DNA from: CAYOHY01 sp964403885
GTDB lineage: Bacteria; Actinomycetota; Coriobacteriia; Anaerosomatales; PHET01
DNA: 64,000 bases
NCBI GenBank assembly: GCA_964403885.1
Contig: CAYOHY010000003.1
Coordinates: 22,907-86,906, forward strand
Reading direction: 5' to 3'
Part shown: positions 54,191 through 62,810 of the stretch, piece after piece
How the letters are laid out: every line of letters starts with the position of its first letter
Position numbering within the stretch: the first letter of the stretch is position 1
Translations under genes and position numbers: made by a program
Notes under the pieces: model-generated
Told to the model about the DNA's origin: nothing
Databases searched by the model: none
Seen by the model: only the letters and a program-made list of their open reading frames with translations

Positions 54191-54525
54191 TCGCGCAATC
54201 CGTCTCGGCGCCCCTCGCAAGGCCCTCTCTTCCTTGACGCTTCCCGCAGGTCACGGGTACTATCGGTGGTGGTATCAGAGACTCTTCGTCGGTAGAACGA
54301 CTTCGTATCACCGGCGTTTTCTACATCGGCAACGGCAACACTCGCGAAAATCGGGCATGTGTGCCCGTCTTCTGCATATCCTGAGCTTATCGTCGCCGCA
54401 TGGGGGACTCTGGTGCCGGACGGATCGCCCGTTCGGCTCATTCGTGTGCCTGGGAGCCATCTTCAGGGCGAGCGATCCGCGTTCACAAGCCCAAAGAAGC
54501 ACGTTGACTCCCGAAAGGAGGGCGC
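54191..54525 (+). other. 335-base gap before rny: promoter and long leader
   Basis: No convincing gene; an in-frame stretch of about 134 codons here has no ribosome site and an Arg-rich composition. It holds a promoter at 54234-54263, a hairpin-prone stretch near 54268-54315 (GTGGTAT paired with GTATCAC, enclosing TCGT/ACGA), and a 6-bp hairpin CGGGCA/TGCCCG at 54352-54367 followed by TCTTCT. The leader to rny would be about 255 bases, long enough for a structured regulatory RNA. Confidence 0.5.
54234..54263 (+). promoter_or_regulatory. promoter upstream of rny
   Basis: TTGACG, an 18-base spacer and TACTAT. It is the best sigma-A match in the gap and points to rny. Confidence 0.65.
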
Positions 54526-56064
54526 ATGACCGGTATCGCTGTCGCACTCATCTTCCTTGCACTCATCGCTGGCGTCGCCCTCGGCTACGCCATCAACCGC
54601 TTTCTCATCAAGGACCGCGCGGCTCGTGCCGCCGATGAGGCTGATCGCCTCGTCCGAGATGCGGAGAAGGCCGCCGAGACCCTCAAGAAAGAAGCCTTGA
54701 TCGAGGCCAAGGACCAGATCTTCCGCATGAAGCAGGAGGGCGAGGCCGAGAACAAGGAGCGCCGCAAGGAGATCTCGGCGCTTGAGAGCCGCCTCGCCGA
54801 GCGTGAGGCCTCGATCGATCGCCGCGCTGAGTCCCTCGACAAGCGCGAGCATCAGCTCTCGTCGATCGCTGGGCAGGTCCAGAAGCGCGAGAAGGACCTC
54901 GAAGAGATGGTGGAGCAGGAGCGCCAGAAGCTCGAGGCAGTCGCAGGCATGACCGCCGATGAAGCGCGTGCCGAGCTCATCAACCGCATCAAGGACGATG
55001 TGAACCGCGACGCCGCCCAGCTCATCCGCGAGACCGAGACCCGCGCTCGCGAAGAGGCGGACAAGAAGGCTCGCAACATCGTCGGCATCGCCATCCAGCG
55101 TGTCGCCGCCGACCACACGGCCGAATCGACCGTCTCGGTGGTCCATATCCCGAGCGACGACATGAAGGGCCGCATCATCGGCCGCGAGGGACGCAACATC
55201 CGCGCCTTCGAGCAGATGACCGGCATCAACCTCATCATCGATGACACCCCCGAGGCCGTCATCCTGTCGAGCTTCGATCCGGTGCGCCGCGAGATCGGCC
55301 GTATCACCCTCGAGACCCTGATCCAGGACGGGCGTATCCACCCCGCCCGCATCGAGGAGATGTTCAACAAGGCCGAGCAGCTCGTCACGCAGCAGATCCA
55401 CGAAGCCGGCGAGCAGGCCGCGTTCGACGCCGGTGTGCACAACCTGCACCCCGAGCTCATCCGCACCCTTGGCCGCCTGCGGTTCCGTACGTCGTACGGC
55501 CAAAACGTCCTCAAGCACTCTCTCGAAGTCTCCTGGCTTGCAGGCGTCATGGCCGCCGAGATCGGCGTCGACACGACGCTGGCTCGCCGTGCCGGTCTGC
55601 TGCACGACCTGGGCAAGGCCATCGACCACGAGATCGAGGGCCCGCACGCGGTCATCGGCGCCGACCTTGCGCGCCGCATGAACGAGCCCAAGGCGATCGT
55701 CCACGCGATCGAGGCCCACCACGCCGACGTCGAGCCTCAGACCATCGAGGCTGTCCTCGTGCAGGCCGCAGACGCGATCTCGGCCGCCCGCCCCGGCGCT
55801 CGTCGCGAGACGCTCGAGAGCTACATCAAGCGCCTTGAGAAGCTCGAAGCTGTCGCGAACTCCCACAAGGGAGTCGAGAAGACCTACGCCATGCAGGCCG
55901 GTCGCGAGATCCGCGTCATGGTCAAGCCCGAGCAGATCACCGACGCCGACTCGGTCGTGCTGGCGCGAGACATCGCCAAGCAGATCGAGGAGGAGCTCGA
56001 GTATCCGGGCCAGATCAAGGTCATGGTCATCCGCGAGAGTCGCGCGGTCGACTACGCCAAGTAG
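54526..56064 (+). CDS. rny: ribonuclease Y
   Basis: Membrane-anchored endoribonuclease that starts mRNA decay. One N-terminal membrane segment (about 2-22), a coiled coil (about 30-170), a KH domain ([20 protein letters not shown] near residue 210) and an HD domain ([15 protein letters not shown]) are in the usual order. Length 512 aa. AAAGGAGG lies just before the ATG. A terminator follows the stop. Confidence 0.96.
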   Translation: MTGIAVALIFLALIAGVALGYAINRFLIKDRAARAADEADRLVRDAEKAAETLKKEALIEAKDQIFRMKQEGEAENKERRKEISALESRLAEREASIDRRAESLDKREHQLSSIAGQVQKREKDLEEMVEQERQKLEAVAGMTADEARAELINRIKDDVNRDAAQLIRETETRAREEADKKARNIVGIAIQRVAADHTAESTVSVVHIPSDDMKGRIIGREGRNIRAFEQMTGINLIIDDTPEAVILSSFDPVRREIGRITLETLIQDGRIHPARIEEMFNKAEQLVTQQIHEAGEQAAFDAGVHNLHPELIRTLGRLRFRTSYGQNVLKHSLEVSWLAGVMAAEIGVDTTLARRAGLLHDLGKAIDHEIEGPHAVIGADLARRMNEPKAIVHAIEAHHADVEPQTIEAVLVQAADAISAARPGARRETLESYIKRLEKLEAVANSHKGVEKTYAMQAGREIRVMVKPEQITDADSVVLARDIAKQIEEELEYPGQIKVMVIRESRAVDYAK

Positions 56065-56078
56065 CACCGACGGTATCC

Positions 56079-56107
56079 AACGCCCCGGCCGATTCGGTCG
56101 GGGCGTT
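56079..56107 (+). terminator. intrinsic terminator after rny
   Basis: A 13-bp stem (AACGCCCCG paired with CGGGGCGTT, continuing with one G-T pair) and 3-base loop, followed by GTCGTTTCC. Confidence 0.7.
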
Positions 56108-56130
56108 GTCGTTTCCCGGGGGAGAGAGCC

Positions 56131-56625
56131 ATGCGTCCGCCACACGAGTTCGAGGTCCGAAAGGCGACCCCTCGCGACCTGCCGCAGGTACTCGCCGTCC
56201 AGCACCGAGCGTTCGCCGACGTCGCCCGCATGCTGGGCATTGATGCAAGCGACCTGCCGCCACTCGCCGAGACGCTCGATGACCTCGATACACTCGCGTC
56301 CGAGGGGACACGCTTCTTCGTCGCCGTCAGTGCCGATGGCGCCGTGATCGGTAGCGTCCGTGGGCGACTCGACTCATCCACGGTCGAGGTGGGCAGGCTC
56401 GTCGTGGACGACGAGTGGCGTCGGCACGGTGTGGCGACCGCACTCATGAACGCTCTCGAAGCGTCGTTCGGCCATGCCACCCGCTTCGAGCTGTTCACCG
56501 GCGCAGACGCACATGCGCCGCTCGCCCTGTACGAGCGCCTCGGCTATCGGCGCTACCGCACCGAGTCTCAAGGCCCAGTGATGCTCGTGTGGCTGGAGAA
56601 AGAGGGCCCTCGCGCGGTAGAATAG
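56131..56625 (+). CDS. GNAT family N-acetyltransferase
   Basis: A 164 aa single-domain GNAT protein. The acetyl-CoA-binding motif A is VGRLVVDDEWRRHGVATALM (pyrophosphate loop RRHGVA), followed by LYERLGYRRY of motif B. The substrate cannot be told. GGGGAGAG lies before the ATG, 66 bases after rny beyond its terminator. The promoter of the next gene overlaps its 3' end. Confidence 0.85.
   Translation: MRPPHEFEVRKATPRDLPQVLAVQHRAFADVARMLGIDASDLPPLAETLDDLDTLASEGTRFFVAVSADGAVIGSVRGRLDSSTVEVGRLVVDDEWRRHGVATALMNALEASFGHATRFELFTGADAHAPLALYERLGYRRYRTESQGPVMLVWLEKEGPRAVE
56594..56623 (+). promoter_or_regulatory. probable promoter of the GHKL ATPase gene
   Basis: TGGAGA, an 18-base spacer and TAGAAT, the latter overlapping the end of the acetyltransferase gene. 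A 7-bp hairpin (GAACGGG/CCCGTTC) lies in the leader at 56646-56672. Confidence 0.5.
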
Positions 56626-56722
56626 GCCTCGGCTACCAGCCAGGCGAACGGGTCGCTTCGTGCGGCCCGTTCAGCACGAGGGGACCATTCGCGTCACGTG
56701 TACGCGCCGAACATCGAGAGCC

Positions 56723-57799
56723 ATGTCTGACAGCAGCGATCTTCTGAAGTTCGTATCCGCCGTTTCCGGCGACGCCTTTCTCAAAGTCGAGGAGAACCTT
56801 GGCGACGGCTATGTCCGCCTCAAAGTGTCCGAGGCCGAGCGACGCCAGGCCAAGCACGACATCCGCAGCGCGGAAGACATCGTGGTCGAGCTCCTGCGCA
56901 ACAGCCGAGACGCCCATGCCCAGCGCATCTTCCTCGCCACGACACGCGAGGGCGACCATCGGCTGATGACCGTGGTTGACGACGGCGTCGGCGTGCCCTC
57001 GGGGATGCAGGACCGCGTCTTCGAGCCCCGCGTCACGAGCAAGCTCGAGACGATGGTCATGGACCGCTGGGGCGTCCACGGGCGAGGCATGGCGCTGTTC
57101 TCGATCAAGAGCAACACCACCGATGCCCGTATCGCATCATCCGGTGCACACAAGGGCGCGGCGATCACGGTGACCACGGACAGCTCAGTGCTCACCGAGC
57201 GAGCGGACCAGTCGACGTGGCCAACCCTCGAGCGTGATGAGGCAGGCAGCCCGCACGTGGCCCGAGGACCTCACAACATCATCCGCAGGACGGTGGAGTT
57301 CGCGCTCGAGCACCCGGGCATCGACGTGTTCATCGGCACGCCAACCGAGGTGCTCGCAACCCTGGTCATGCTTGCGCGCTTCGAGCTCGACGAGTCTGAG
57401 CTGCTGTTCTGCGAGGATCTCGCTCGGCTGCCCGTCTGGCAGCGGCCCGGTGCCGCGGCAGACGCCGGTGAGCTCGCAGACACCGCCACCGAGCTCGGGC
57501 TGCCCATCTCTGAGCGATCGGCCCATCGCATCTTGGGCGGCGACATCACACCGCTGCGCTCGGTCGCCGCGATCGCGTCGGGCAAGGACTCGAGCGCCGG
57601 TCCCGCGATTCCGGACATCTACCGAGACAGGCGCGGCCTCAAGATCCATGCGAGCGATCTCGACTCCTTCCGAGCCGATCTCGAGAAGGCGTTCGACGCG
57701 ATCGCCGAGCGCTACTACCTGCACCTCAAGTGCGAGCCCAGGATCACCGTGGGCAAGGAGGACATCCGCGTGCGCTTCGAGGTCGAGAAAGAGGACTGA
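56723..57799 (+). CDS. uncharacterised GHKL-type ATPase
   Basis: The N-terminal half (about residues 45-200) is an HSP90-like ATPase fold: N-box EDIVVELLRNSRDA (E56, N60), G1 box VVDDGVGVP (D87, G90), a lid-like VTSK and a Gly-rich GVHGRGMALFSI (117-128). The remaining 150 residues match nothing I know. No histidine phosphoacceptor, MutL, TopoVI, GyrB or receiver domain is apparent, so it is not an ordinary sensor kinase. Length 358 aa; 21 upstream codons are rejected because GAGAG precedes this ATG. spoVS is the next gene, with its own promoter at the end of this one. Confidence 0.75.
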   Translation: MSDSSDLLKFVSAVSGDAFLKVEENLGDGYVRLKVSEAERRQAKHDIRSAEDIVVELLRNSRDAHAQRIFLATTREGDHRLMTVVDDGVGVPSGMQDRVFEPRVTSKLETMVMDRWGVHGRGMALFSIKSNTTDARIASSGAHKGAAITVTTDSSVLTERADQSTWPTLERDEAGSPHVARGPHNIIRRTVEFALEHPGIDVFIGTPTEVLATLVMLARFELDESELLFCEDLARLPVWQRPGAAADAGELADTATELGLPISERSAHRILGGDITPLRSVAAIASGKDSSAGPAIPDIYRDRRGLKIHASDLDSFRADLEKAFDAIAERYYLHLKCEPRITVGKEDIRVRFEVEKED

Positions 57800-57825
57800 C
57801 GAGGCACGCCCGCTCAGGCTATACT
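57796..57825 (+). promoter_or_regulatory. promoter of spoVS
   Basis: CTGACG, an 18-base spacer and TATACT directly after the upstream stop codon. Expected leader of about 97 bases. Confidence 0.6.
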
Positions 57826-57928
57826 GAAGAGCACACCTTTACCGCACCACAACGCAGCAGCGATCACGCCACCGAACACACCCGCCGCCACCGTGCGGCC
57901 CGTAGAAGCGTCACGCCAGGGAGGGACC

Positions 57929-58201
57929 GTGGAAGTCCTCAAGGTGTCGAGCAAGTCCAATCCCAACTCCGTAGCCGGAGCGCTCGCAGGCATCGTCCGC
58001 GAGCAAGGCGCCGTCGAAGTGCAGACGGTCGGCGCGGGCGCCCTCAACCAGGCGATCAAAGCCATCGCGATCGCACGTGGATTCCTCGCGCCGTCCGGCA
58101 TGGAGCTCACCTGCGTCCCGGCGTTCGCCGACATCGAGATCAACGGCGAGGAGCGCACCGCCATCCGCCTGCTCGTCGAACCACGTGACATGCACCGGTA
58201 G
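57929..58201 (+). CDS. spoVS: stage V sporulation protein S
   Basis: A 90 aa Alba-like protein almost identical in pattern to Bacillus SpoVS: VLKVSSKSNPNSVAGALAG, then GALNQAIKAIAIARGF and NGEERTAIRLLVEPR. In Bacillus it affects sporulation and septation; it is widespread in non-spore-formers, where it may bind nucleic acid. The GTG start is chosen because it aligns with other SpoVS and follows GGGAGG; 12 upstream codons are rejected. The PHP gene follows after 7 bases. Confidence 0.95.
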   Translation: MEVLKVSSKSNPNSVAGALAGIVREQGAVEVQTVGAGALNQAIKAIAIARGFLAPSGMELTCVPAFADIEINGEERTAIRLLVEPRDMHR

Positions 58202-58208
58202 ACCTGCG

Positions 58209-59024
58209 ATGAAGGCCGACCTGCACGTCCATTCAACGGCGTCGGACGGCACTCTTGATGTGTCAACCCTCGTAGCCCTCGCCCTGGAGCGGGGGCTTCG
58301 TGTTCTCGCCATCGCTGACCACGACTCCGTCGAAGCGGTACCGGCGGCCCTCAGGGCGGCCGAGGGTACCCCTCTGACCGTTGTACCGGCGGTCGAGCTC
58401 TCCGCTGTCGCCGCAGACGGTCGCGACGTCCACGTACTGGGCTACTTCGTCGACCACACGGACCCCGGCCTCGCCGCACATCTCGCCGATCTGCGCGACG
58501 CCCGTCTGCGACGTGCACGTACGATGGTCGACGCGCTCGCAGCCGCAGGGTTCGGCGTGTCTCTCGAAGATGTGCTCGCGCTGTCCAACGGCGGCGCCGT
58601 GGGTCGCAGCCACGTTGCGCGGGCGCTCGTCGCCGCCGGGCATGCCGAGAGCGTCGCCGAGGCGTTCCGCGTCCACATCGGCCGCGGACGGCCCTTCTAT
58701 GTCGCCAAGGACGTGCGCACGCCCGAGCAGGCGATCGCGTGCATCAAGAGCGCGGGTGGCCTCGCGGTCGTCGCGCACCCGGGCGTGAGCGACGTGTTCG
58801 ACCTCATCCCTGGCTTCGCCGAGCAGGGCCTCGACGGCATCGAGGCCTATCACGCCGACCACACCCCCGAGCAGCGAGAGCTCTACGCCCAGGTCGCCCA
58901 TGACCTGAACCTCATCACCACGGGCGGCACGGACTTCCACGGGCCGGGGGCGCCCAACCCGGCCCTCGGCGACGTCGACATCCCCGAGGGTGTCGTGGAG
59001 CGCTTCCTCGAGGCGGGCAGCTAG
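58209..59024 (+). CDS. PHP-domain phosphoesterase
   Basis: A 271 aa protein of the PHP family: DLHVHSTASDGT (H6, H8), ADHDSVEAV, VVAHPG and TTGGTDFHG supply the metal ligands. This layout matches RNase AM/YciV-like enzymes, which remove 5' nucleotides or hydrolyse 3',5'-bisphosphates. The exact substrate is not settled by sequence. There is no clear ribosome site, so translation is probably coupled to spoVS. Confidence 0.87.
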   Translation: MKADLHVHSTASDGTLDVSTLVALALERGLRVLAIADHDSVEAVPAALRAAEGTPLTVVPAVELSAVAADGRDVHVLGYFVDHTDPGLAAHLADLRDARLRRARTMVDALAAAGFGVSLEDVLALSNGGAVGRSHVARALVAAGHAESVAEAFRVHIGRGRPFYVAKDVRTPEQAIACIKSAGGLAVVAHPGVSDVFDLIPGFAEQGLDGIEAYHADHTPEQRELYAQVAHDLNLITTGGTDFHGPGAPNPALGDVDIPEGVVERFLEAGS

Positions 59025-59043
59025 CGCGTTCAGGCACGTCCCG

Positions 59044-59052
59044 TGCTACACT
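59044..59052 (+). promoter_or_regulatory. extended -10 immediately before miaB
   Basis: TGCTACACT ends 10 bases before the miaB ATG, so transcripts would start within about 4 bases of the start codon. No ribosome site is present. Confidence 0.5.
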
Positions 59053-59062
59053 CCACCGCGCT

Positions 59063-60397
59063 ATGGACACCTACCTTATCCGCACCTTCGGGTGCCAGAT
59101 GAACAAGCACGACTCCGAGCGCGTCGCCGGACTGCTTCGCGGTCAGGGCATGAGCCCCGTCGAGCAGGCCGAGGACGCCGACGTGGTCGTCTTCATGACC
59201 TGCTGCGTGCGCGAGAACGCCGATGAGCGGCTCCGCGGCCAGGTCGCGAGCCTCAAGGCGCTCAAGCCCCGGAAGGGGACAGGCCCCGTCATCGCGGTGG
59301 GTGGCTGCATCGGTCAGCGCGATGGGCAGAAGTTGCTCGACCAGCTGCCCCACATCGACGTGGTCTTTGGCACGCACAACGTGTCGCACCTGCCCGCACT
59401 CATCGACGCGGCGTCGTCACAGCGCGCGCCCCAGGTCGAGATCCTCGAGTCGACCACCGAGTTCGCAAGCGATCTCCCGTCCCAGCGAGAGCATCCGTGG
59501 CACGCTTGGGTGCCCATCACCGTGGGCTGTGACAACTTCTGCACGTACTGCATCGTGCCGTACGTGCGCGGGCGCGAGCGCTCACGACCCCTCGACGACA
59601 TCGTGCGCGAGGTGGACACACTCGTCGCTGACGGCGTCCTCGAAGTGACCTTGCTCGGGCAGAACGTGAACAGCTACGGACGCGATCTGCACGGCGAGCC
59701 ACGCTTCGCCGAGGTGCTGCACGCGGTCGCGGCCACCGGCATCAAGCGCATCCGCTTCGCCACGAGTCACCCCAAGGACCTCTCGGACGCCACGATCGAG
59801 GCGATGGCGACCCTGCCCGCCGTCATGCCGTCGCTCCATCTGCCGTTCCAAAGCGGCTCAAACCGCATCCTTGAGGCGATGAACCGCGTCTACACGCGCG
59901 AGGACTACCTCGCGTTGGTCGGCCGCCTCTACGATGCGATCCCCGGCCTTGCACTGTCGACCGACATCATCGTCGGCTTCCCCGGCGAGACCGAGGCCGA
60001 CTTCGAAGACACGATGGACGTGGTCCGCGCCGCTCGCTACGACCAGGCGTTCACGTTCATCTACTCGCCGCGCGAAGGCACGCCTGCTGCCTCGATGGAT
60101 GACGCCGTGCCGCGAGACGTCACCCAGGTGCGCTTCGACAGGCTGGTCGAGGTCGTACAGCGCTCGGCGCTCGAGAAGAACAGGGAGCTCGTGGGCACGG
60201 TGCAGGAGGTGCTCTTCGAGGGCCCCAGCAAGCGCGACCCGCGCGTCCTCACCGGCCGCACTCCCGGCAACAAGGTCGCCCACGTGCTCGTGCCGGAGGG
60301 TCTGAGCACCCACGACTACGCCGGACGGATCCTACCCGTGACCATCGACGAGGCCCAGACGTGGTTCCTCTCCGGACAGCTGGGTACCAACCTATAG
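59063..60397 (+). CDS. miaB: tRNA-2-methylthio-N6-isopentenyladenosine synthase MiaB
   Basis: Radical SAM methylthiotransferase acting on A37 after MiaA. Auxiliary cluster cysteines are C11, C47 (or C48) and C82; the radical SAM motif is C156, C160, C163 (CDNFCTYC). A C-terminal TRAM domain is present. Length 444 aa. It appears leaderless or nearly so. MiaA, the preceding enzyme in the pathway, is two genes downstream. Confidence 0.95.
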   Translation: MDTYLIRTFGCQMNKHDSERVAGLLRGQGMSPVEQAEDADVVVFMTCCVRENADERLRGQVASLKALKPRKGTGPVIAVGGCIGQRDGQKLLDQLPHIDVVFGTHNVSHLPALIDAASSQRAPQVEILESTTEFASDLPSQREHPWHAWVPITVGCDNFCTYCIVPYVRGRERSRPLDDIVREVDTLVADGVLEVTLLGQNVNSYGRDLHGEPRFAEVLHAVAATGIKRIRFATSHPKDLSDATIEAMATLPAVMPSLHLPFQSGSNRILEAMNRVYTREDYLALVGRLYDAIPGLALSTDIIVGFPGETEADFEDTMDVVRAARYDQAFTFIYSPREGTPAASMDDAVPRDVTQVRFDRLVEVVQRSALEKNRELVGTVQEVLFEGPSKRDPRVLTGRTPGNKVAHVLVPEGLSTHDYAGRILPVTIDEAQTWFLSGQLGTNL

Positions 60398-60446
60398 GTT
60401 GTAGAGTGCCCGCCGGGCACGCCAGTCATCGGGGAGGGGAGCCGCT

Positions 60447-61823
60447 GTGGACCAGGGCATCTTCGGAGTCATCGCTCCACATCCTCCGATCATGGTCGAG
60501 GGCGTGGGTCACGCGCGCGCTGCGGTGACTGCGGCAAGCATCGACGGTCTTGGGCGCATCGCCCGTGCACTCAGCTCCTTCGACCCCGAGACGATCGTCT
60601 TGATGTCACCTCACGCGCCTGCGCTCATGGACGCGTTCTCCGTCGATGACAGCGACGTGCTGGCCGGCTCACTCGCGGACTTCGGAGACACGGCACCCTA
60701 TCGCTTTCACGGTGATCCCGAGCTCGCCTCGGCCATCTGTGCAGCGATGGAGTCCGTTGGTGTCGCGTCCGTCCCGCGCTCGAGAGACCCGCGCTTGCGC
60801 CCCGGTATCCTCGATCACGCCTCCATCGTGCCACTGTCGTTCCTCGACCCGGACTGCACGCGAAAGCTCGTCGTGCTCGGACTGTCGTACCTGCCCTACA
60901 CCGCACACCGGGCCGTCGGAGCCGCGATCAGGGCGGCGGCAGACGGTCTCGAACGACGCATCGCGTTCGTCGCGAGCGGTGATCTGAGCCACCGGCTGAC
61001 CACCGACGCCCCTGCGGGCTACTCGCCGCTGGGCGCACAACTCGACAAGACCATCGTCGACCTCGTCAGACAAGGGACACTCGAGGCACTCATGGACATC
61101 GACCCGGACGTCGTGGAGGCCGGAGGCGAGTGCGGACTCAGGTCGTTCGTCACGCTCGGTGGATTCTGCGGCGATGACCCTGTCCCCACGAATGTACTCA
61201 GCTACGAGGGACCGTGGGGCGTGGGGTATCTGACCGCCGTTGCGGGCGAGGAAGCGGTCGGCATCATCGGCGCGGCCACACCCGTCTCGGGGCACAAGGG
61301 CGGAACCCCGGGCCAGGCCGAGTCGCCCATCGTGGCTCTGGCACGCGCTGCCATCGAGTCCTATGTTCGCGAGGGGAGGGTCCTGGCGTCACCTCACCTG
61401 GACGGCTCGGACCTGCCGCCGCGAGCCGGGGCGTTCGTCTCCCTGCACCGCGACGGCTCGCTGCGCGGCTGCATCGGCACCGTGTTGGCCACCCGTGACA
61501 CGCTCGCTGAAGAGGTTGCGGCCAACGCCGTCGAAGCGGCGGTCCACGACCCCCGGTTTCCCGCGCTCTCCGTCGCCGAACTCGCGGACCTGGAGATCAA
61601 GGTCGACGTGCTCCATGAGCCCGAGTCATGCACGCTTGGCGAGCTTGACCCGGCACAGTACGGCGTCATCACGTCGAGCGGCTGGCGTCGCGGGCTCTTG
61701 CTGCCGGACCTCGAAGGCGTCGACGACGTGGAGACCCAGGTCAGTATCGCCATGCAAAAGGCGGGCATCCGAGAAGGCGAGCCCTGCTCGTTCGAACGCT
61801 TCAAGGTCGACCGCTACACTTAG
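60447..61823 (+). CDS. AmmeMemoRadiSam proteins B and A fused (Memo-like + AMMECR1)
   Basis: A 458 aa fusion. Residues 1-270 resemble LigB/Memo-type class III extradiol dioxygenases: GVIAPHPPIMVEG, MSPHAPAL, DHASIVPL and VASGDLSH hold the metal-binding histidines. Residues about 285-458 are AMMECR1, with the signature LRGCIGT near residue 341. These partners usually occur with a radical SAM protein in the AmmeMemoRadiSam system, which is not in this window. The reaction is not firmly known. The GTG start follows GGGGAGGGGA. Confidence 0.88.
   Translation: MDQGIFGVIAPHPPIMVEGVGHARAAVTAASIDGLGRIARALSSFDPETIVLMSPHAPALMDAFSVDDSDVLAGSLADFGDTAPYRFHGDPELASAICAAMESVGVASVPRSRDPRLRPGILDHASIVPLSFLDPDCTRKLVVLGLSYLPYTAHRAVGAAIRAAADGLERRIAFVASGDLSHRLTTDAPAGYSPLGAQLDKTIVDLVRQGTLEALMDIDPDVVEAGGECGLRSFVTLGGFCGDDPVPTNVLSYEGPWGVGYLTAVAGEEAVGIIGAATPVSGHKGGTPGQAESPIVALARAAIESYVREGRVLASPHLDGSDLPPRAGAFVSLHRDGSLRGCIGTVLATRDTLAEEVAANAVEAAVHDPRFPALSVAELADLEIKVDVLHEPESCTLGELDPAQYGVITSSGWRRGLLLPDLEGVDDVETQVSIAMQKAGIREGEPCSFERFKVDRYT
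61815..61820 (+). promoter_or_regulatory. possible -10 directly before miaA
   Basis: TACACT ends 6 bases before the miaA ATG. It is the same hexamer as at miaB; a weak -35 and possible chance occurrence keep confidence low. Confidence 0.25.
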
Positions 61824-61826
61824 GGT

Positions 61827-62783
61827 ATGACCACATCGAACCCCACCTCAACCGCGACCCGCGTCCTCGCCGTCGTCGGCCCCACCGCCGTGGGAAAGAC
61901 GGCGCTCGCCGAGGAGCTCGCGGTGCGTCTGGGCGGCGAGATCGTCTCGGCAGACTCCATGCAGGTCTACCGGTGCATGGACATCGGCACAGCCAAGCCC
62001 TCGCCGGATGAGCGGCGCGTGCCGTACCACTGCATCGACGTGGCCGAGCCGGGAACCGCCTACTCAGCTGCGCTCTATCAGTCAGAGGCGCGCCGCGCCA
62101 TCGCTGACTGCGCGTTGCGAGGCGTGCTGCCGGTGATGTGCGGAGGCACCGGGCTGTACGTGCGGGCCGCGCTCGACACCATGGAGTTTCCGGCAGGCGA
62201 GCAGGTCGACAACCCCGTGCGCACCCGCTGGGAGCACTACGCCCACGAGCACGGCAGTGACGCCCTCCACGCCGAGCTTCAGGCTGTCGACCCCGCGTCT
62301 GCGGCGCTCATCCACCCCAACAATGTGCGACGTGTGATCCGCGCATTCGAGATGCTCGCGGAGGGAACCTCCTACGCTGCGCAACACGCGGGCTTCTCGG
62401 CACGTGAGTCGGTCTACGATGCGCGGTTCGTCGGGCTGACGATGGACCGGGCATTGTTGTACGAGCGCATCGACCGGCGAGTCGACGTGATGATGGAGCG
62501 CGGGCTGCTCGGCGAGGTGGAGAGCCTTCTTGCGGGTGACTTGCGCGCGGCGCTGACTGCGACGCAGGCCATCGGGTACAAGGAACTCGTGCCCGTACTC
62601 GAGCAGGGTGCCGACCTGGAAGAGGCGGTCGCGGCGATCAAGCAAGCGTCACGGCGATACGCCAAGCGCCAGCTCACCTGGTTTCGCTCGGACCCGCGCG
62701 TCATGTGGATCGACGTCACCGAGCTGTCGCTTCAGCAGACCGCCGAGGCGGCGCTCGACGCGCTAGAATGGCCGGATACCTGA
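61827..62783 (+). CDS. miaA: tRNA dimethylallyltransferase MiaA
   Basis: Adds the isopentenyl group to A37 of tRNAs reading UNN codons. The P-loop GPTAVGKTALAEEL is at about residues 14-27, DSMQVYRCMDIGTAKPS follows, and GGTGLYVRAAL is near residue 98. Length 318 aa. It starts 3 bases after the upstream stop with no good ribosome site. Confidence 0.95.
   Translation: MTTSNPTSTATRVLAVVGPTAVGKTALAEELAVRLGGEIVSADSMQVYRCMDIGTAKPSPDERRVPYHCIDVAEPGTAYSAALYQSEARRAIADCALRGVLPVMCGGTGLYVRAALDTMEFPAGEQVDNPVRTRWEHYAHEHGSDALHAELQAVDPASAALIHPNNVRRVIRAFEMLAEGTSYAAQHAGFSARESVYDARFVGLTMDRALLYERIDRRVDVMMERGLLGEVESLLAGDLRAALTATQAIGYKELVPVLEQGADLEEAVAAIKQASRRYAKRQLTWFRSDPRVMWIDVTELSLQQTAEAALDALEWPDT
62764..62769 (+). 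promoter_or_regulatory. possible -10 of dapF
   Basis: TAGAAT lies inside the 3' end of miaA, 41 bases before the dapF start; no convincing -35. Confidence 0.3.
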
Positions 62784-62810
62784 GAGAACACCACCCACCG
62801 AGGAGTCGTC

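Noticed and set aside
54234..54638. A 134-codon frame upstream of and overlapping rny
   Set aside because: It starts inside the promoter, lacks a ribosome site, has an Arg/His/Ser-rich composition like an off-frame read, and runs 110 bases into rny.
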